A DNA stretch of 64,000 bases from Nitrospinota bacterium (GTDB taxonomy: Bacteria; 2-12-FULL-45-22; JACOWJ01), in contig JACOWJ010000029.1 in NCBI GenBank assembly GCA_016176845.1, positions 19,335 to 83,334 of the forward strand. The letters are read 5' to 3'. A model generated the notes under the pieces. That model searched no databases. It saw only the letters and a program-made list of their open reading frames with translations, and was not told where the DNA came from. Shown here piece by piece: positions 8,724-16,633 of the stretch (positions are counted from its first letter, which is position 1; each line of letters opens with the position of its first letter). Both the position numbers and the translations under genes were made by a program.

Positions 8724-9587
8724 TTAAACGTACTTGCGCCGTTGGCCGAAGGTCCCGGTCAGCTTCCCCTCCAGGTAGTCCAAATCCTCCTCCTTTTTGA
8801 TCAGGGCGCCGAGGAAGGGCAGCTCCTTCTCCACCCTCTCCTGCGAAACGCCGCCGGCCATCAAGGCCTGGAGCCAATCAATCAGCTCGCTGGTGGAGGG
8901 CTTCTTGCGCAATTCTTCGAATTGCCTCAGCCAGTAAAAACGCTTCAAGCACTCCCGCAGCAGGCTCTCCTCGATGGTGGGGTGGTGGACCCGGACGATC
9001 CGCTCCATCATCTCCGGGTTGGGGAACTCGATGTAGTGGAAGACGCAGCGGCGCAGGAAGGCGTCCGGGAGCTCCTTCTCCGAGTTGCTGGTCACGACCA
9101 CGATGGGCCGGTGGTTGGCGCAGACCGTCTCCTCCAGCTCGGGAATGTAAAAGGACATCACGTCCAGCTCGTTGAGGAGGTCGTTGGGGAACTCCAGGTC
9201 GGCCTTGTCGATCTCGTCAATGAGCAAGACCCCATGCTCCTGCATGACGAAGGACTTTCCCAACTGCCCCAGCTTGATATATTGGCGGACGTCGGAGATA
9301 TCCTTGTCCCCAAAGCGGCTGTCGTTGAGCCGCTGCACGGTATCGTAGATGTAAAGCCCCTCCTGGGCCTTGGTGGTGGACTTGATGTTCCAGACGATCA
9401 GTGGCTTTCCCAGTCCCAGGGCAATATTATGGGCCAACAGGGTCTTCCCCGTTCCCGGTTCCCCTTTGACCAGCAGGGGGCGCTTCAGGGCGATGGCCAC
9501 GTTGACCGCGTTCCTCAAGTCTTCCGAGACGATGTATCGGTAAGTGCCCACGAACTGATCAAATGAACTATTTCCATCGACTCCCAT
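8724..9587 (-). CDS. MoxR family AAA+ ATPase
   Basis: 287 residues with Walker A GEPGTGKTLLAHNIA (about 41-55), Walker B GVLLIDEIDKAD, a sensor 1 VVVTSNSEKELPDAFLRRC with arginine fingers, and a C-terminal lid. Typical length for MoxR proteins, hexameric ATPases that work with VWA partners. ATG at 9587 is preceded by GGAGGG with good spacing. First gene of a two-gene minus-strand operon with the VWA gene. Confidence 0.9.
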   Translation of the reverse strand: MGVDGNSSFDQFVGTYRYIVSEDLRNAVNVAIALKRPLLVKGEPGTGKTLLAHNIALGLGKPLIVWNIKSTTKAQEGLYIYDTVQRLNDSRFGDKDISDVRQYIKLGQLGKSFVMQEHGVLLIDEIDKADLEFPNDLLNELDVMSFYIPELEETVCANHRPIVVVTSNSEKELPDAFLRRCVFHYIEFPNPEMMERIVRVHHPTIEESLLRECLKRFYWLRQFEELRKKPSTSELIDWLQALMAGGVSQERVEKELPFLGALIKKEEDLDYLEGKLTGTFGQRRKYV

Positions 9588-9670
9588 CGTTTTCCCTCCG
9601 CCGTCTGCCTTTTTCCTTTCTCCCGAAAGCCACCCGAGCTCGCCTTCGCTCGCACCCTAATTGGAGGTCC

Positions 9671-9810
9671 TTAGTACAACTCCACGCAATAAAGTACCCA
9701 TTTACCGCGGAGAACGCAGAGGCCGCAGAGAAGAGGGAAAGCGGGTTGTCTCTGCGCTCTCCACGCCCTCTGCGGTTTAATTGGATACCCTTTTGTTGGA
9801 GCGGTATTAG
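9671..9810. mobile_element. GTAC-ended hairpin element with a nested hairpin
   Basis: Left end TTAGTACAACTCCACGCAAT, right end GGATACCCTTTTGTTGGAGC then GGTATTAG; the ends are inverted copies of each other and match the element termini at 20231 and 23954. Unlike those, the centre carries a second palindrome, ACCGCGGAGAACGCAGAGG...CCCTCTGCGGTTTAA, itself period-7. Flanks are TTA on both sides. A small non-autonomous element is the simplest reading; no transposase is present. Confidence 0.65.
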
Positions 9811-9876
9811 CATAGAGGAAAAGGGCGGGGCCGTCAAGGGCAAAATCGAGAGGGGTGACGAGTTCCTTTTGATCAC

Positions 9877-10118
9877 CCCGACCTCATTTACCGCTTCAAG
9901 GTGCTCGACCCCCCCGAGGTCAACGCCTTCTTCCACCTCCTCACGCAGGAGGAGCAGTTGCGCACCCTGCGGAACCTTCGGGACCACTTGGCCCCCGGAG
10001 GAAGGGGGATCATCGACCTCTTCTCCTATGACCCCGCCAAGGGCGCCATCAACTACGCCTACGACCTCTCCGCCGAGAACCCCGCCACCAAGGAGACGAT
10101 CCACCGCTACTCCCTTCC
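9877..10118 (+). pseudogene. fragment of a class I SAM methyltransferase
   Basis: The plus strand encodes an internal piece with NAFFHLLTQEEQLRTLRNLR, DHLAPGGRGIIDLFSYD and KETIHRYS, typical of the post-SAM half of small class I methyltransferases. The N-terminal glycine-rich SAM motif and the C-terminus are both missing, and the frame runs straight into the antisense of the SecA remnant near 10118. A gene fragment left by deletions. Confidence 0.7.
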
Positions 10119-10119
10119 G

Positions 10120-11157
10120 GATGGCCTCGCTCCTCTGGAGCAGCTTCCGCCGGATCTTGCAAAAATACCGCTCCGCCGTGCGGGCCACCAGGAGGACCAG
10201 GGAGGCCCCGCCCGGCAGGCGGAGGACCCCGCGGAGCACGGCGCGCATCCAGCCGGGGAGGAAGAGGCGCATGATCTCATCCTCCAGGGAGAGATAAAAC
10301 TGGGACGAGCCCGGGTCCCCCTGGCGTCCTGCGCGCCCTCGGAGCTGATGATCGATGCGCCGGGACTCGTGCCGCACGCTGCCGATCACGTGCAGCCCGC
10401 CCAGGAGGATGTCGGTTCCTCGGCCGGCCATGTTGGTCGCGATGGTCACGGCCCCGAATCGACCCGCGTTGGCCACCACCTGGGCCTCCTCGGCATCCTG
10501 CTTGGCGTTCAGGATCCGGTGGGGGACATTGCGTCGGGCCAGCTGCTCGCTCAGGCGCTCCGAGTCGGCCACGGAGATCGTCCCCACCAGCACGGGTCGC
10601 CCCAGGGCATGCCAGTGGCTGATCTCGTCCACGATGGCGTAATGGAGCTCCCGCTGGATCCGCTCGGCTGGTGGGACTTCCGATCCGTGGAGGAGATAGT
10701 CGAAGAAATTGCCCCCGTTCAGGGTCTGCTGCAAGAGCTCTCCCCTGGAGCGGGGGAGGTGGTCGCGGAGATAGTCAAATCCGAATTCCTTGTTGCTGCC
10801 GTAGGAGACCTCATCCCGGTAGGCCTGCCGCCGTTCCAGGTGGGGTCTCCCGTGGAGGAGGACGCCGGTGCTGAGGCCCAGGAATTGATAAACGGGGCCC
10901 AGCAAGTCCCGGTCGCGTTGGGCCAGGTAATCGTTCGTCGTGACCACATGGACCCCCTTGCCGGCCAAGCCGTTCAGGTAGGCGGGGAGGGAGGCCACCA
11001 GGGTCTTCCCTTCGCCGGTGGCCATCTCGGCGATCTTGCCCTGATGGAGGGCGATCCCTCCGAGCAGTTGCACCGGGAAGAGGCGCATCCCCAGAATCCG
11101 GTGGATCGCTTCGCGAACCACGGCGAAGGCTTCGGGCAGGAGGGCTCGCCACGGTAA
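10120..11157 (-). pseudogene. SecA-like ATPase with large internal deletion
   Basis: The minus-strand frame has unmistakable SecA blocks: QLLGGIALHQGKIAEMATGE, GEGKTLVASLPAYLN, VVTTNDYLAQRD, NKEFGFDYLRDH, then AIVDE joined directly to HALGRPVLVGTISV, ATNMAGRGTDILLGG, LRGRAGRQGDPGSSQFYLSL. The rest of the DEAD region and the whole preprotein cross-linking domain are missing (a loss of some 300 residues in frame), as is the N-terminus. After about 10120 the frame is merely antisense to the methyltransferase fragment. The long frame on to 9568 should not be read as one functional protein. Confidence 0.8.
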
Positions 11158-11218
11158 ACATGGGCACACATAGCGTGATCGCAGCGAAGATCAAAATAAG
11201 CACAGCACGCCAGCGCAT
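11157..11218 (-). pseudogene. truncated start of a secreted or membrane protein
   Basis: ATG at 11218 with AGAGGATCC upstream opens MRWRAVLILIFAAITLCVPM, a good signal peptide, but after about 21 residues the DNA becomes SecA-like in another frame. A gene start cut off at a deletion junction. Confidence 0.5.
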
Positions 11219-11277
11219 CAGCTGGGATCCTCTTTATATTTGCCATATTTTTTCTGTTCTGTTTCCATAATTGATGC

Positions 11278-11484
11278 TCACTCAATAAATGTGGGTGTGT
11301 TCTCGAGTATAAACCCGATGCCTTCGAAGATATTGGTATTTTGTAGAAGCAAAGAAAGTGCCAAGACTCCACAAAACTCAAATTGGTCCTCGTCGAAGCT
11401 GTCAAGGGCTTCCTTGTGGCTCACCCGGATCCAACATTGAGGCTTGTTATGGCCATTTTTTTCTTCGCTAAGAAAAAATTTCAT
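11278..11484 (-). CDS. hypothetical small protein
   Basis: 68-residue frame beginning MKFFLSEEKNGHNKPQ, with no motif I recognise. It is more AT-rich than its neighbours. The composition is protein-like, but there is no strong ribosome-binding site and no neighbour to support it. Could equally be a fragment or chance. Confidence 0.3.
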   Translation of the reverse strand: MKFFLSEEKNGHNKPQCWIRVSHKEALDSFDEDQFEFCGVLALSLLLQNTNIFEGIGFILENTPTFIE

Positions 11485-11634
11485 GGAAAAAAATTCAATC
11501 GGTCAAATCACTTTGGGTAAGACCGAACAAAATGACAGAATTGTAATCTTCCTGTAAGCCTGCCGTTAGGGCGCGTATGGTATTTATATCTTCTCAAATC
11601 TGGCCCCCTCAAATGCTTCAAATTCCGGCGAGAC

Positions 11635-11880
11635 ATGAGAATGAGCAAGGCCTTCGTCACCATACCGACCTACAACGGGCATGAAGGAGTCGGCCCTCTT
11701 TTACACCGGACGGCAGGGCCAGGTCCTTCGGAGCCGCCAGGAGCTGGTGGGCTACCTCCAGGGGGGCAAGAGGGTTTACTGTTTGATGGAAAAGCGAAGA
11801 TACCGCAGGCTGGATGACGCGCTGAAGCGAAGGATGAGGGTCGTCGCCCGTGAGGGCGACATTTGCTGTTGGCCACGCCC
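11635..11880 (+). pseudogene. fused ends of a GT2 and a GT39/ArnT-like glycosyltransferase
   Basis: ATG at 11635/11641 opens with MSKAFVTIPTYN, the N-terminus of a GT2 dolichyl-phosphate-mannose-synthase-like enzyme. Within a few codons, in another frame from 11681, the product becomes ESALFYTGRQGQVLRS...KRVYCLMEKRRYRRL, typical of the C-terminus of polyprenol-sugar-dependent glycosyltransferases. Some 2 kb between the two genes must have been lost. The remnant sits directly before the flippase-like gene, as such sets usually do. Confidence 0.65.
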
Positions 11881-11904
11881 AAGTAATGCGGTCTCGATAA
11901 AGGG

Positions 11905-12888
11905 GTGCATCTCTTGTCCGATCTGGAACGATTTTCCCTCAAGCGGGAGCTGATCAGGAAAAGGACGTTGCTCTCCGCCCTGATTTGCGCCCTCTTGCTC
12001 TCCCTCTTTCTCTCCCGGGTGAGTTTCTCAGAAACCGGGCGGGCCCTCTGGCGGGCCAGGCTTGCCTTCCTCTTCCTGGCCTTCCTCTCCCACTACCTGG
12101 CCTATCTCTTCCGGGGACACCGCTGGAAACGAATCGTGTCACGCCTGGGCTTCCAGGGAAGAAGCCTGGACCTGGCCAGAATCATCCTGCTCTTCCAGTC
12201 CCTCGACTGTGTGATCCCGGCCCGGCTGGGGGACCTCTATGGGGCCCATCTGATGAAGCTCAACTTCTCGCTGAGCCGCTCCTCTTCGTTGGGCTCGATC
12301 TTCCTCTGGCGCATCCTGGATGCCCTGGTGATGTTCTCCCTGATCCTGCTCACGACCCTTCTGCTCTTCGGGCGGCGGGTGCCTGCAGAGCTGGCCTTCC
12401 TCTTGCACGCCGTCCAGGTGGGAGCCCTGCTGATCCCTGTTCTGGCCGTATCGCTCCTGGTCGGCCGGAAGACGATCCTGCCCCGCCTCCCCCTCGGAAA
12501 GCGGTTGAGGCGGGCCGTGGATTCCTTTGGAGGAGGGCTGAAGCCGGAGATGAGCGCCCTTCCCTTTCTCCTGCTCTCCACCGGCCTGGTCTGGCTGTTG
12601 GAGATGGGAAGGCTCTACTTTATCTGCTGTGCCTTCTCTTTGCGGCTCAGCCCGGTCGAGGTGGCCTTCGTCTCGCTGGCGGCGACCCTGTCTACCGCCA
12701 TTCCCTTGACCCCTGCGGGCCTGGGAGCCGTCGAGTTGATCATGGTGAAGCTGCTGACCCTGGTGCGCGTGGATGGGGCCCTGGTCTATCCGATCACGAT
12801 GCTGGATCGGGCCATTGCCCATTGGAGCCAGATCCTCCTGGGAGCCCTCTGCTTTGGCTTCTCGGGAGGATTGAAGGTCAGGGATTGA
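11905..12888 (+). CDS. flippase-like / LPG synthase TM family membrane protein (UPF0104)
   Basis: 327 residues with about eight hydrophobic helices and the family landmarks HYLAYLFRGHRWKRIV, CVIPARLGDLYGAHLMK and TAIPLTPAGLGAVELIM. The family holds lysylphosphatidylglycerol synthase membrane domains and putative lipid flippases. I give a GTG start at 11905; a TTG at 11914 is better spaced from AAAGGGG. The stop overlaps the next ATG (TGATG). Upstream glycosyltransferases are ruined, so the pathway for glycolipid or lipid-linked sugar transfer may be broken. Confidence 0.75.
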   Translation: MHLLSDLERFSLKRELIRKRTLLSALICALLLSLFLSRVSFSETGRALWRARLAFLFLAFLSHYLAYLFRGHRWKRIVSRLGFQGRSLDLARIILLFQSLDCVIPARLGDLYGAHLMKLNFSLSRSSSLGSIFLWRILDALVMFSLILLTTLLLFGRRVPAELAFLLHAVQVGALLIPVLAVSLLVGRKTILPRLPLGKRLRRAVDSFGGGLKPEMSALPFLLLSTGLVWLLEMGRLYFICCAFSLRLSPVEVAFVSLAATLSTAIPLTPAGLGAVELIMVKLLTLVRVDGALVYPITMLDRAIAHWSQILLGALCFGFSGGLKVRD

Positions 12889-13654
12889 TGAAAAACCTGG
12901 AAATACTGTGGTGGAATATGAAGATCTCAGAACAACTCAGTTGTACCGGCGCTTTCTTTTTTCGATGAAGAGGGCATCTCCCCCTGTTGCTCCTTCCGGT
13001 ATTCCTCTTGAGCTTTATCGGATACGAGTATCCCTTCGGCTCCCACAAGCTTGACTTGCTATGGGAGATCGGCTGCCTCCTGGTCTCGATGCTGGGGCTT
13101 TCCGTCCGGATCTTGACCAGTGGAACGGTCCCCGCCGGAACCTCCGGACGCAATACGAAGAGGCAAAAAGCGGATGCCTTAAATACCACGGGGGTCTATT
13201 CGATTGTTCGCCATCCCCTTTACCTGGGGAACTACCTGATCGCTTTGGGGGTCTCTCTCTTCCCCCGATCCTGGTTCTTGCCGATCATCGTATCGCTGGC
13301 GTTCATCCTTTATACGAGAGGATCATCTTTGCCGAGGAGGAGTATCTGGAAAGCAAATTTGGGGATCAATACCGGCAGTGGGCAGAGAGAGTCCCGACGA
13401 TCATTCCGCGATTTAAGTCTTATCAACCGGCGGAGTTGTCATTCAGCTGGAGGGCTGCTCTAAGACGGGAATTCTACGGAGCGGTTGTGATCATTACGAC
13501 GTTCTTTATCCTGGAAGTGATTGCGGACCTCATCGCATGTGGAGAGTTTCGATTGGATCCCTTTTGGACACCTTTATTTGTGATGGGTGTCGTTTTCTTT
13601 CTAATGATGAGAGTGCTTAAGAAGAAGATGCGTTGCGTGAGAGCTAAAGGGTGA
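12888..13654 (+). pseudogene. isoprenylcysteine carboxyl methyltransferase (ICMT)-family pseudogene
   Basis: Starts at ATG 12888 overlapping the previous stop. Reads MKNLEIL...CTGAFFFR, then an in-frame TGA at 12966-12968 where relatives have Trp (R-W-RG motif), then a membrane region and the family signature TGVYSIVRHPLYLGNYL. Near 13310 the frame shifts; the other frame continues ERIIFAEEEYLESKFG, the conserved end of the catalytic core, plus two more membrane helices. One nonsense and one frameshift mutation: inactive unless both are sequence errors. Family members methylate lipids or prenylcysteine. Confidence 0.75.
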
Positions 13655-13906
13655 GAGATATCCTGAGATTTTCGTAGAAGAAAGGAATCTCTTGTCACCC
13701 TCTCCCCCCTCCTGATCGGCTTGCGCCTTCCCGAGTTGGTTCTCCAGCTGAAACTAAAGCCCATCCTCGCAATTCCTCTTGATTTGGCGGGGGCGATTCC
13801 CTATACTTAGCGAACCAAGGGGGGGAAGGCCTCTCTGGAATGGGAGGTTATTCCCTTTCAACCTTTGCCACCTGGATCACCTTTTTCCCGAGGAGGGCAA
13901 ACGATC

Positions 13907-15289
13907 ATGTTCGAGGATCTGAGAAGCTTCATCGAGGGGCTGGAGAAGGCCGGGGAGTTGATCCGCATCCAGGAGGAGCTCTCGCCGGTCTACGAGATCC
14001 CGGGGGCCATCCGTCAGGTGGACAAGAGGATGGGCAGCGCCGTCCTCTTCGAGAAAGTCCAGGGCTTCTCCGTTCCCGTCGTAGGAAACCTTCTGGGAAG
14101 GCGGCGGCGCCTGGCCCTGGCCCTGCGAGTCCCGGAGGAGGAGCTGGCCCAGACTTACTCCGCTCGCAGGCAGAGGCTCATCCCGCCTCAACGGGTCGAG
14201 CATGGCCCGGTCCAGGAGGTGGTGATCTCCCAGAATATCCAGATCTCCCGGGCGATCCCCGTCCTGACCCATCACCAGAAGGACGCGGGCCCTTATTTCA
14301 CCAGTGCCACCACCCTGGCCAAAGACCCCGTCACGGGGGTCCGGGGGATGGGGATCCATCGCATTCAGGTGAAGGGAGACGATACCCTGGGGATCTTCCT
14401 GGCTACCCCGCCGCTCTCCCATTTCCTGCGGAAGGCCGAGGAGCGGGATCAGCCCCTGGAGATTGCGCTGGCGGTGGGATTGGACCCCATCACCTTCTTC
14501 TCTTCGGTCGTTTGGGCCCCAGAAGGGGTGGACAAGTTTGAGATCGCGGGCGGCCTGGCCCAGCAGCCCATCGAGCTGGTCAAAGCCCGATCGGTCGATC
14601 TGGAGGTGCCCGCGCGGGCCGAGTTCGTCCTCGAGGGCTCCATCCTTCCTCACCGGCGGGAAAAAGAGGGTCCCTTTGGCGAATCCACCGGCTATTACTT
14701 CTCCTTCGACAACCCGGTGGCCCAGATCCGGACCATCACCCACCGGCGTAACCCCGTCTACCATGCCCTGATGCCCTTTGCCAGCGAGGAATCGGTGCTA
14801 ATCGACATCTCCTGGGAGATGGACCATCTCAAGATGGTCCAGGAAGCCCTGCCTAAGGTCCGGCGGATGCACTTGCGCAATCTGGGGGAGATCGCCCTCC
14901 TCCAGATCGCCAAAGACTCGGAGGGGGATGTTGCCGAGATCTTCCGCTATCTGTTGCCTTCCAACCCCTTCGTCAAGGTGGCCATCGTGGTGGATACCGA
15001 TGTGGACATCACCGATCCCCAGGAGGTGGAATGGGCGGTGGCCACCCGCGTCCGCCCTCAGCAGGACCTGACGGTGATGACGGACCTGCCTGGGGTGATG
15101 ATTGACCCTTCGACCACCGGAGGGGAGCGGACTGCCCGCGAATCCCTCCTGATCACCCGCACGTCCAAGCTGGGCATCGATGCCACGGTGCCCCTGAACG
15201 AGCGGGAACGGTACGAGAAGATCGATATCCCCGAAGCGGTCAAGGCCAGGGTGGCCCAGATCGTGTCGAAATACGAACGAAAGGGTTAG
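13907..15289 (+). CDS. UbiD family prFMN-dependent decarboxylase
   Basis: 460 residues, the usual UbiD length. Start at 13907, nine bases after AGGAGG. UbiD landmarks: GMGIHRIQVKG (Arg near residue 155), and EGPFGESTGYY near 258, which supplies the catalytic Glu of the Arg-Glu-Glu set; VVVDTDVDITDPQEVEWA and GVMIDPS near the end. The reaction is reversible (de)carboxylation of an aromatic or alpha,beta-unsaturated acid with prenylated FMN and a metal. Substrate cannot be read from the sequence. UbiX, an LpdD-like chaperone and two riboflavin genes lie at 23.5-26.4 kb. Confidence 0.9.
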   Translation: MFEDLRSFIEGLEKAGELIRIQEELSPVYEIPGAIRQVDKRMGSAVLFEKVQGFSVPVVGNLLGRRRRLALALRVPEEELAQTYSARRQRLIPPQRVEHGPVQEVVISQNIQISRAIPVLTHHQKDAGPYFTSATTLAKDPVTGVRGMGIHRIQVKGDDTLGIFLATPPLSHFLRKAEERDQPLEIALAVGLDPITFFSSVVWAPEGVDKFEIAGGLAQQPIELVKARSVDLEVPARAEFVLEGSILPHRREKEGPFGESTGYYFSFDNPVAQIRTITHRRNPVYHALMPFASEESVLIDISWEMDHLKMVQEALPKVRRMHLRNLGEIALLQIAKDSEGDVAEIFRYLLPSNPFVKVAIVVDTDVDITDPQEVEWAVATRVRPQQDLTVMTDLPGVMIDPSTTGGERTARESLLITRTSKLGIDATVPLNERERYEKIDIPEAVKARVAQIVSKYERKG

Positions 15290-15333
15290 GAATCTAAGTT
15301 CTTGCTGCTCACTTGCTATCGAGGAGGAACCTC

Positions 15334-15732
15334 ATGCTGAAACGCTTGATCCTGTTTGGGCTGGTGATCTGCTTGCTCGATTTTGCGGTGTCTTCCGGGG
15401 TGGGAGCGGAACAGCCTGCGCCGCCACCGGCGACGCCAGCGGAGCGGAGCACGGCCGCCGAGGTCGGCCTGGGAGCCGGCAGTGCCCTTCTTACCCTGGT
15501 CTATGGCCCGGTCAAGATCGGCTATTGCCTCTTGGGGACAATCACCGGGGGGATGGCCTATGTCGTGACGGCCGGCAACCGCGAGGTGGCCCTGAGGATC
15601 ATCGAGCCGGCCGTGCGGGGGACCTACGTAATCACCCCGGCCATCCTGACCGGGGAGGAGGATTGGCACTTCGTGGGTCCCTCCCGCGCCCAGGAGGAGA
15701 AGCGGAAGGAGGTGGCGCCCTCGAAGCCTTGA
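15334..15732 (+). CDS. small exported protein with glycine-rich membrane segment
   Basis: 132 residues. ATG at 15334 follows GAGGAGGAACCTC. N-terminal signal peptide (LILFGLVICLLDF), a Pro/Ala-rich stretch, then a hydrophobic glycine-rich region, GLGAGSALLTLVYGPVK and LLGTITGGMAYVV, and a basic tail. The pattern recalls small membrane-inserted envelope proteins seen in Deltaproteobacteria, but I cannot name the family. It follows ubiD by 45 bases and precedes lutA. Confidence 0.6.
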   Translation: MLKRLILFGLVICLLDFAVSSGVGAEQPAPPPATPAERSTAAEVGLGAGSALLTLVYGPVKIGYCLLGTITGGMAYVVTAGNREVALRIIEPAVRGTYVITPAILTGEEDWHFVGPSRAQEEKRKEVAPSKP

Positions 15733-15780
15733 GGTGAGACAGCGGGGCAGCCATGGCGGGACGGGATATGGCCGCCCCTT

Positions 15781-15850
15781 GAAAAATTGCAAAATGCAAA
15801 ATGCAAAGTGCAAAATGAAGGAATTTTTCATTTTTCAATTTGCATTTTAC
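15781..15850. repeat. 7-bp tandem repeat hairpin (CAAAATG unit)
   Basis: Left arm of CAAAATG/CAAAGTG heptamers, right arm ATTTTTCAATTTGCATTTTAC; the two fold back on each other just before lutA. Confidence 0.8.
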
Positions 15851-15868
15851 ATTGGAGCGAAGCGACTA

Positions 15869-16612
15869 ATGCGGGCCACACTGTTCATCACCTGTCTGGT
15901 GGACCAGTTCTTCCCCGAGGTGGGGGAGGCGATGGTCGGAGTCCTGAGCCGCTTGGGCGTAGAGCTGGAGTTCCCCGAAGAGCAGACTTGCTGCGGCCAG
16001 CCGGCCTTCAACGGGGGGTTCCGGCGTGAGGCCGCGCGGGTCGCTCGCCATTTCATCTCCGTCTTTGAGGGGAAGGAGTGCATCGTGGCCCCCTCCGGCT
16101 CCTGCACCAGCATGGTGAAGCACTTCTACCCGGAGTTGTTTCGGGATCAACCCCGCTGGCGGGAGCGGGCGGAGGCCCTCTCCTCCCGGATCCACGAGTT
16201 CTCGGAGTTCCTGGTGCGGGTCCTGGGGGTCGAGGACGTGGGAGCCCGCTACGCTCTCCCGGGTGGTGCGGCGGGGAGCACCCGGGTGGCCTACCACGAC
16301 TCCTGCCATCTCCTGCGAGAGCTGGGCATTTCAGAGGAACCCCGGCGCCTGATCCGGTCAGTCCAGGGAGTCGAGCTGGTAGATCTCAGCCGGTCTCCGG
16401 CCTGCTGCGGGTTCGGAGGCATTTTCTCCGTCAAGTACCCGCACATCTCCGGGGCGATCCTCCAGGAGAAGATCGAGGCCATCCGGGAGAGCGGGGCCGA
16501 GGTGGTGGTGGCCAACGACATGGGCTGTCTGATGCATATCGCGGGGGGCCTCAGCCGACAGGGGATTCCGTTAAAAGCAATGCATCTGGCCGAACTGTTG
16601 AACGGCGCTTGA
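15869..16612 (+). CDS. lutA: lactate utilisation protein A-like Fe-S protein
   Basis: 247 residues with two CCG domains: CLVDQFFPEVG and TCCGQPAFNGGFR in the first half, YHDSCHLLRELG and ACCGFGGIFSVKYP in the second. This is LutA/YkgE, which with LutB and LutC oxidises L-lactate; the CCG cysteines bind a 4Fe-4S cluster. I start at ATG 15869 since the frame upstream is only repeat DNA. The lutBC fusion follows 21 bases on. Confidence 0.88.
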   Translation: MRATLFITCLVDQFFPEVGEAMVGVLSRLGVELEFPEEQTCCGQPAFNGGFRREAARVARHFISVFEGKECIVAPSGSCTSMVKHFYPELFRDQPRWRERAEALSSRIHEFSEFLVRVLGVEDVGARYALPGGAAGSTRVAYHDSCHLLRELGISEEPRRLIRSVQGVELVDLSRSPACCGFGGIFSVKYPHISGAILQEKIEAIRESGAEVVVANDMGCLMHIAGGLSRQGIPLKAMHLAELLNGA

Positions 16613-16633
16613 TCCAGATCGGGTAGGGAGATC

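Noticed and set aside
9568-11169. 533-residue SecA protein as one functional gene
   Set aside because: The downstream third is antisense to a methyltransferase fragment and to intergenic DNA, and the core has a large deletion; treated as a pseudogene.
12966-12968. TGA read as tryptophan (code change)
   Set aside because: Many intact genes in the window end with TGA, and the same gene also has a frameshift, so simple decay is far more likely.
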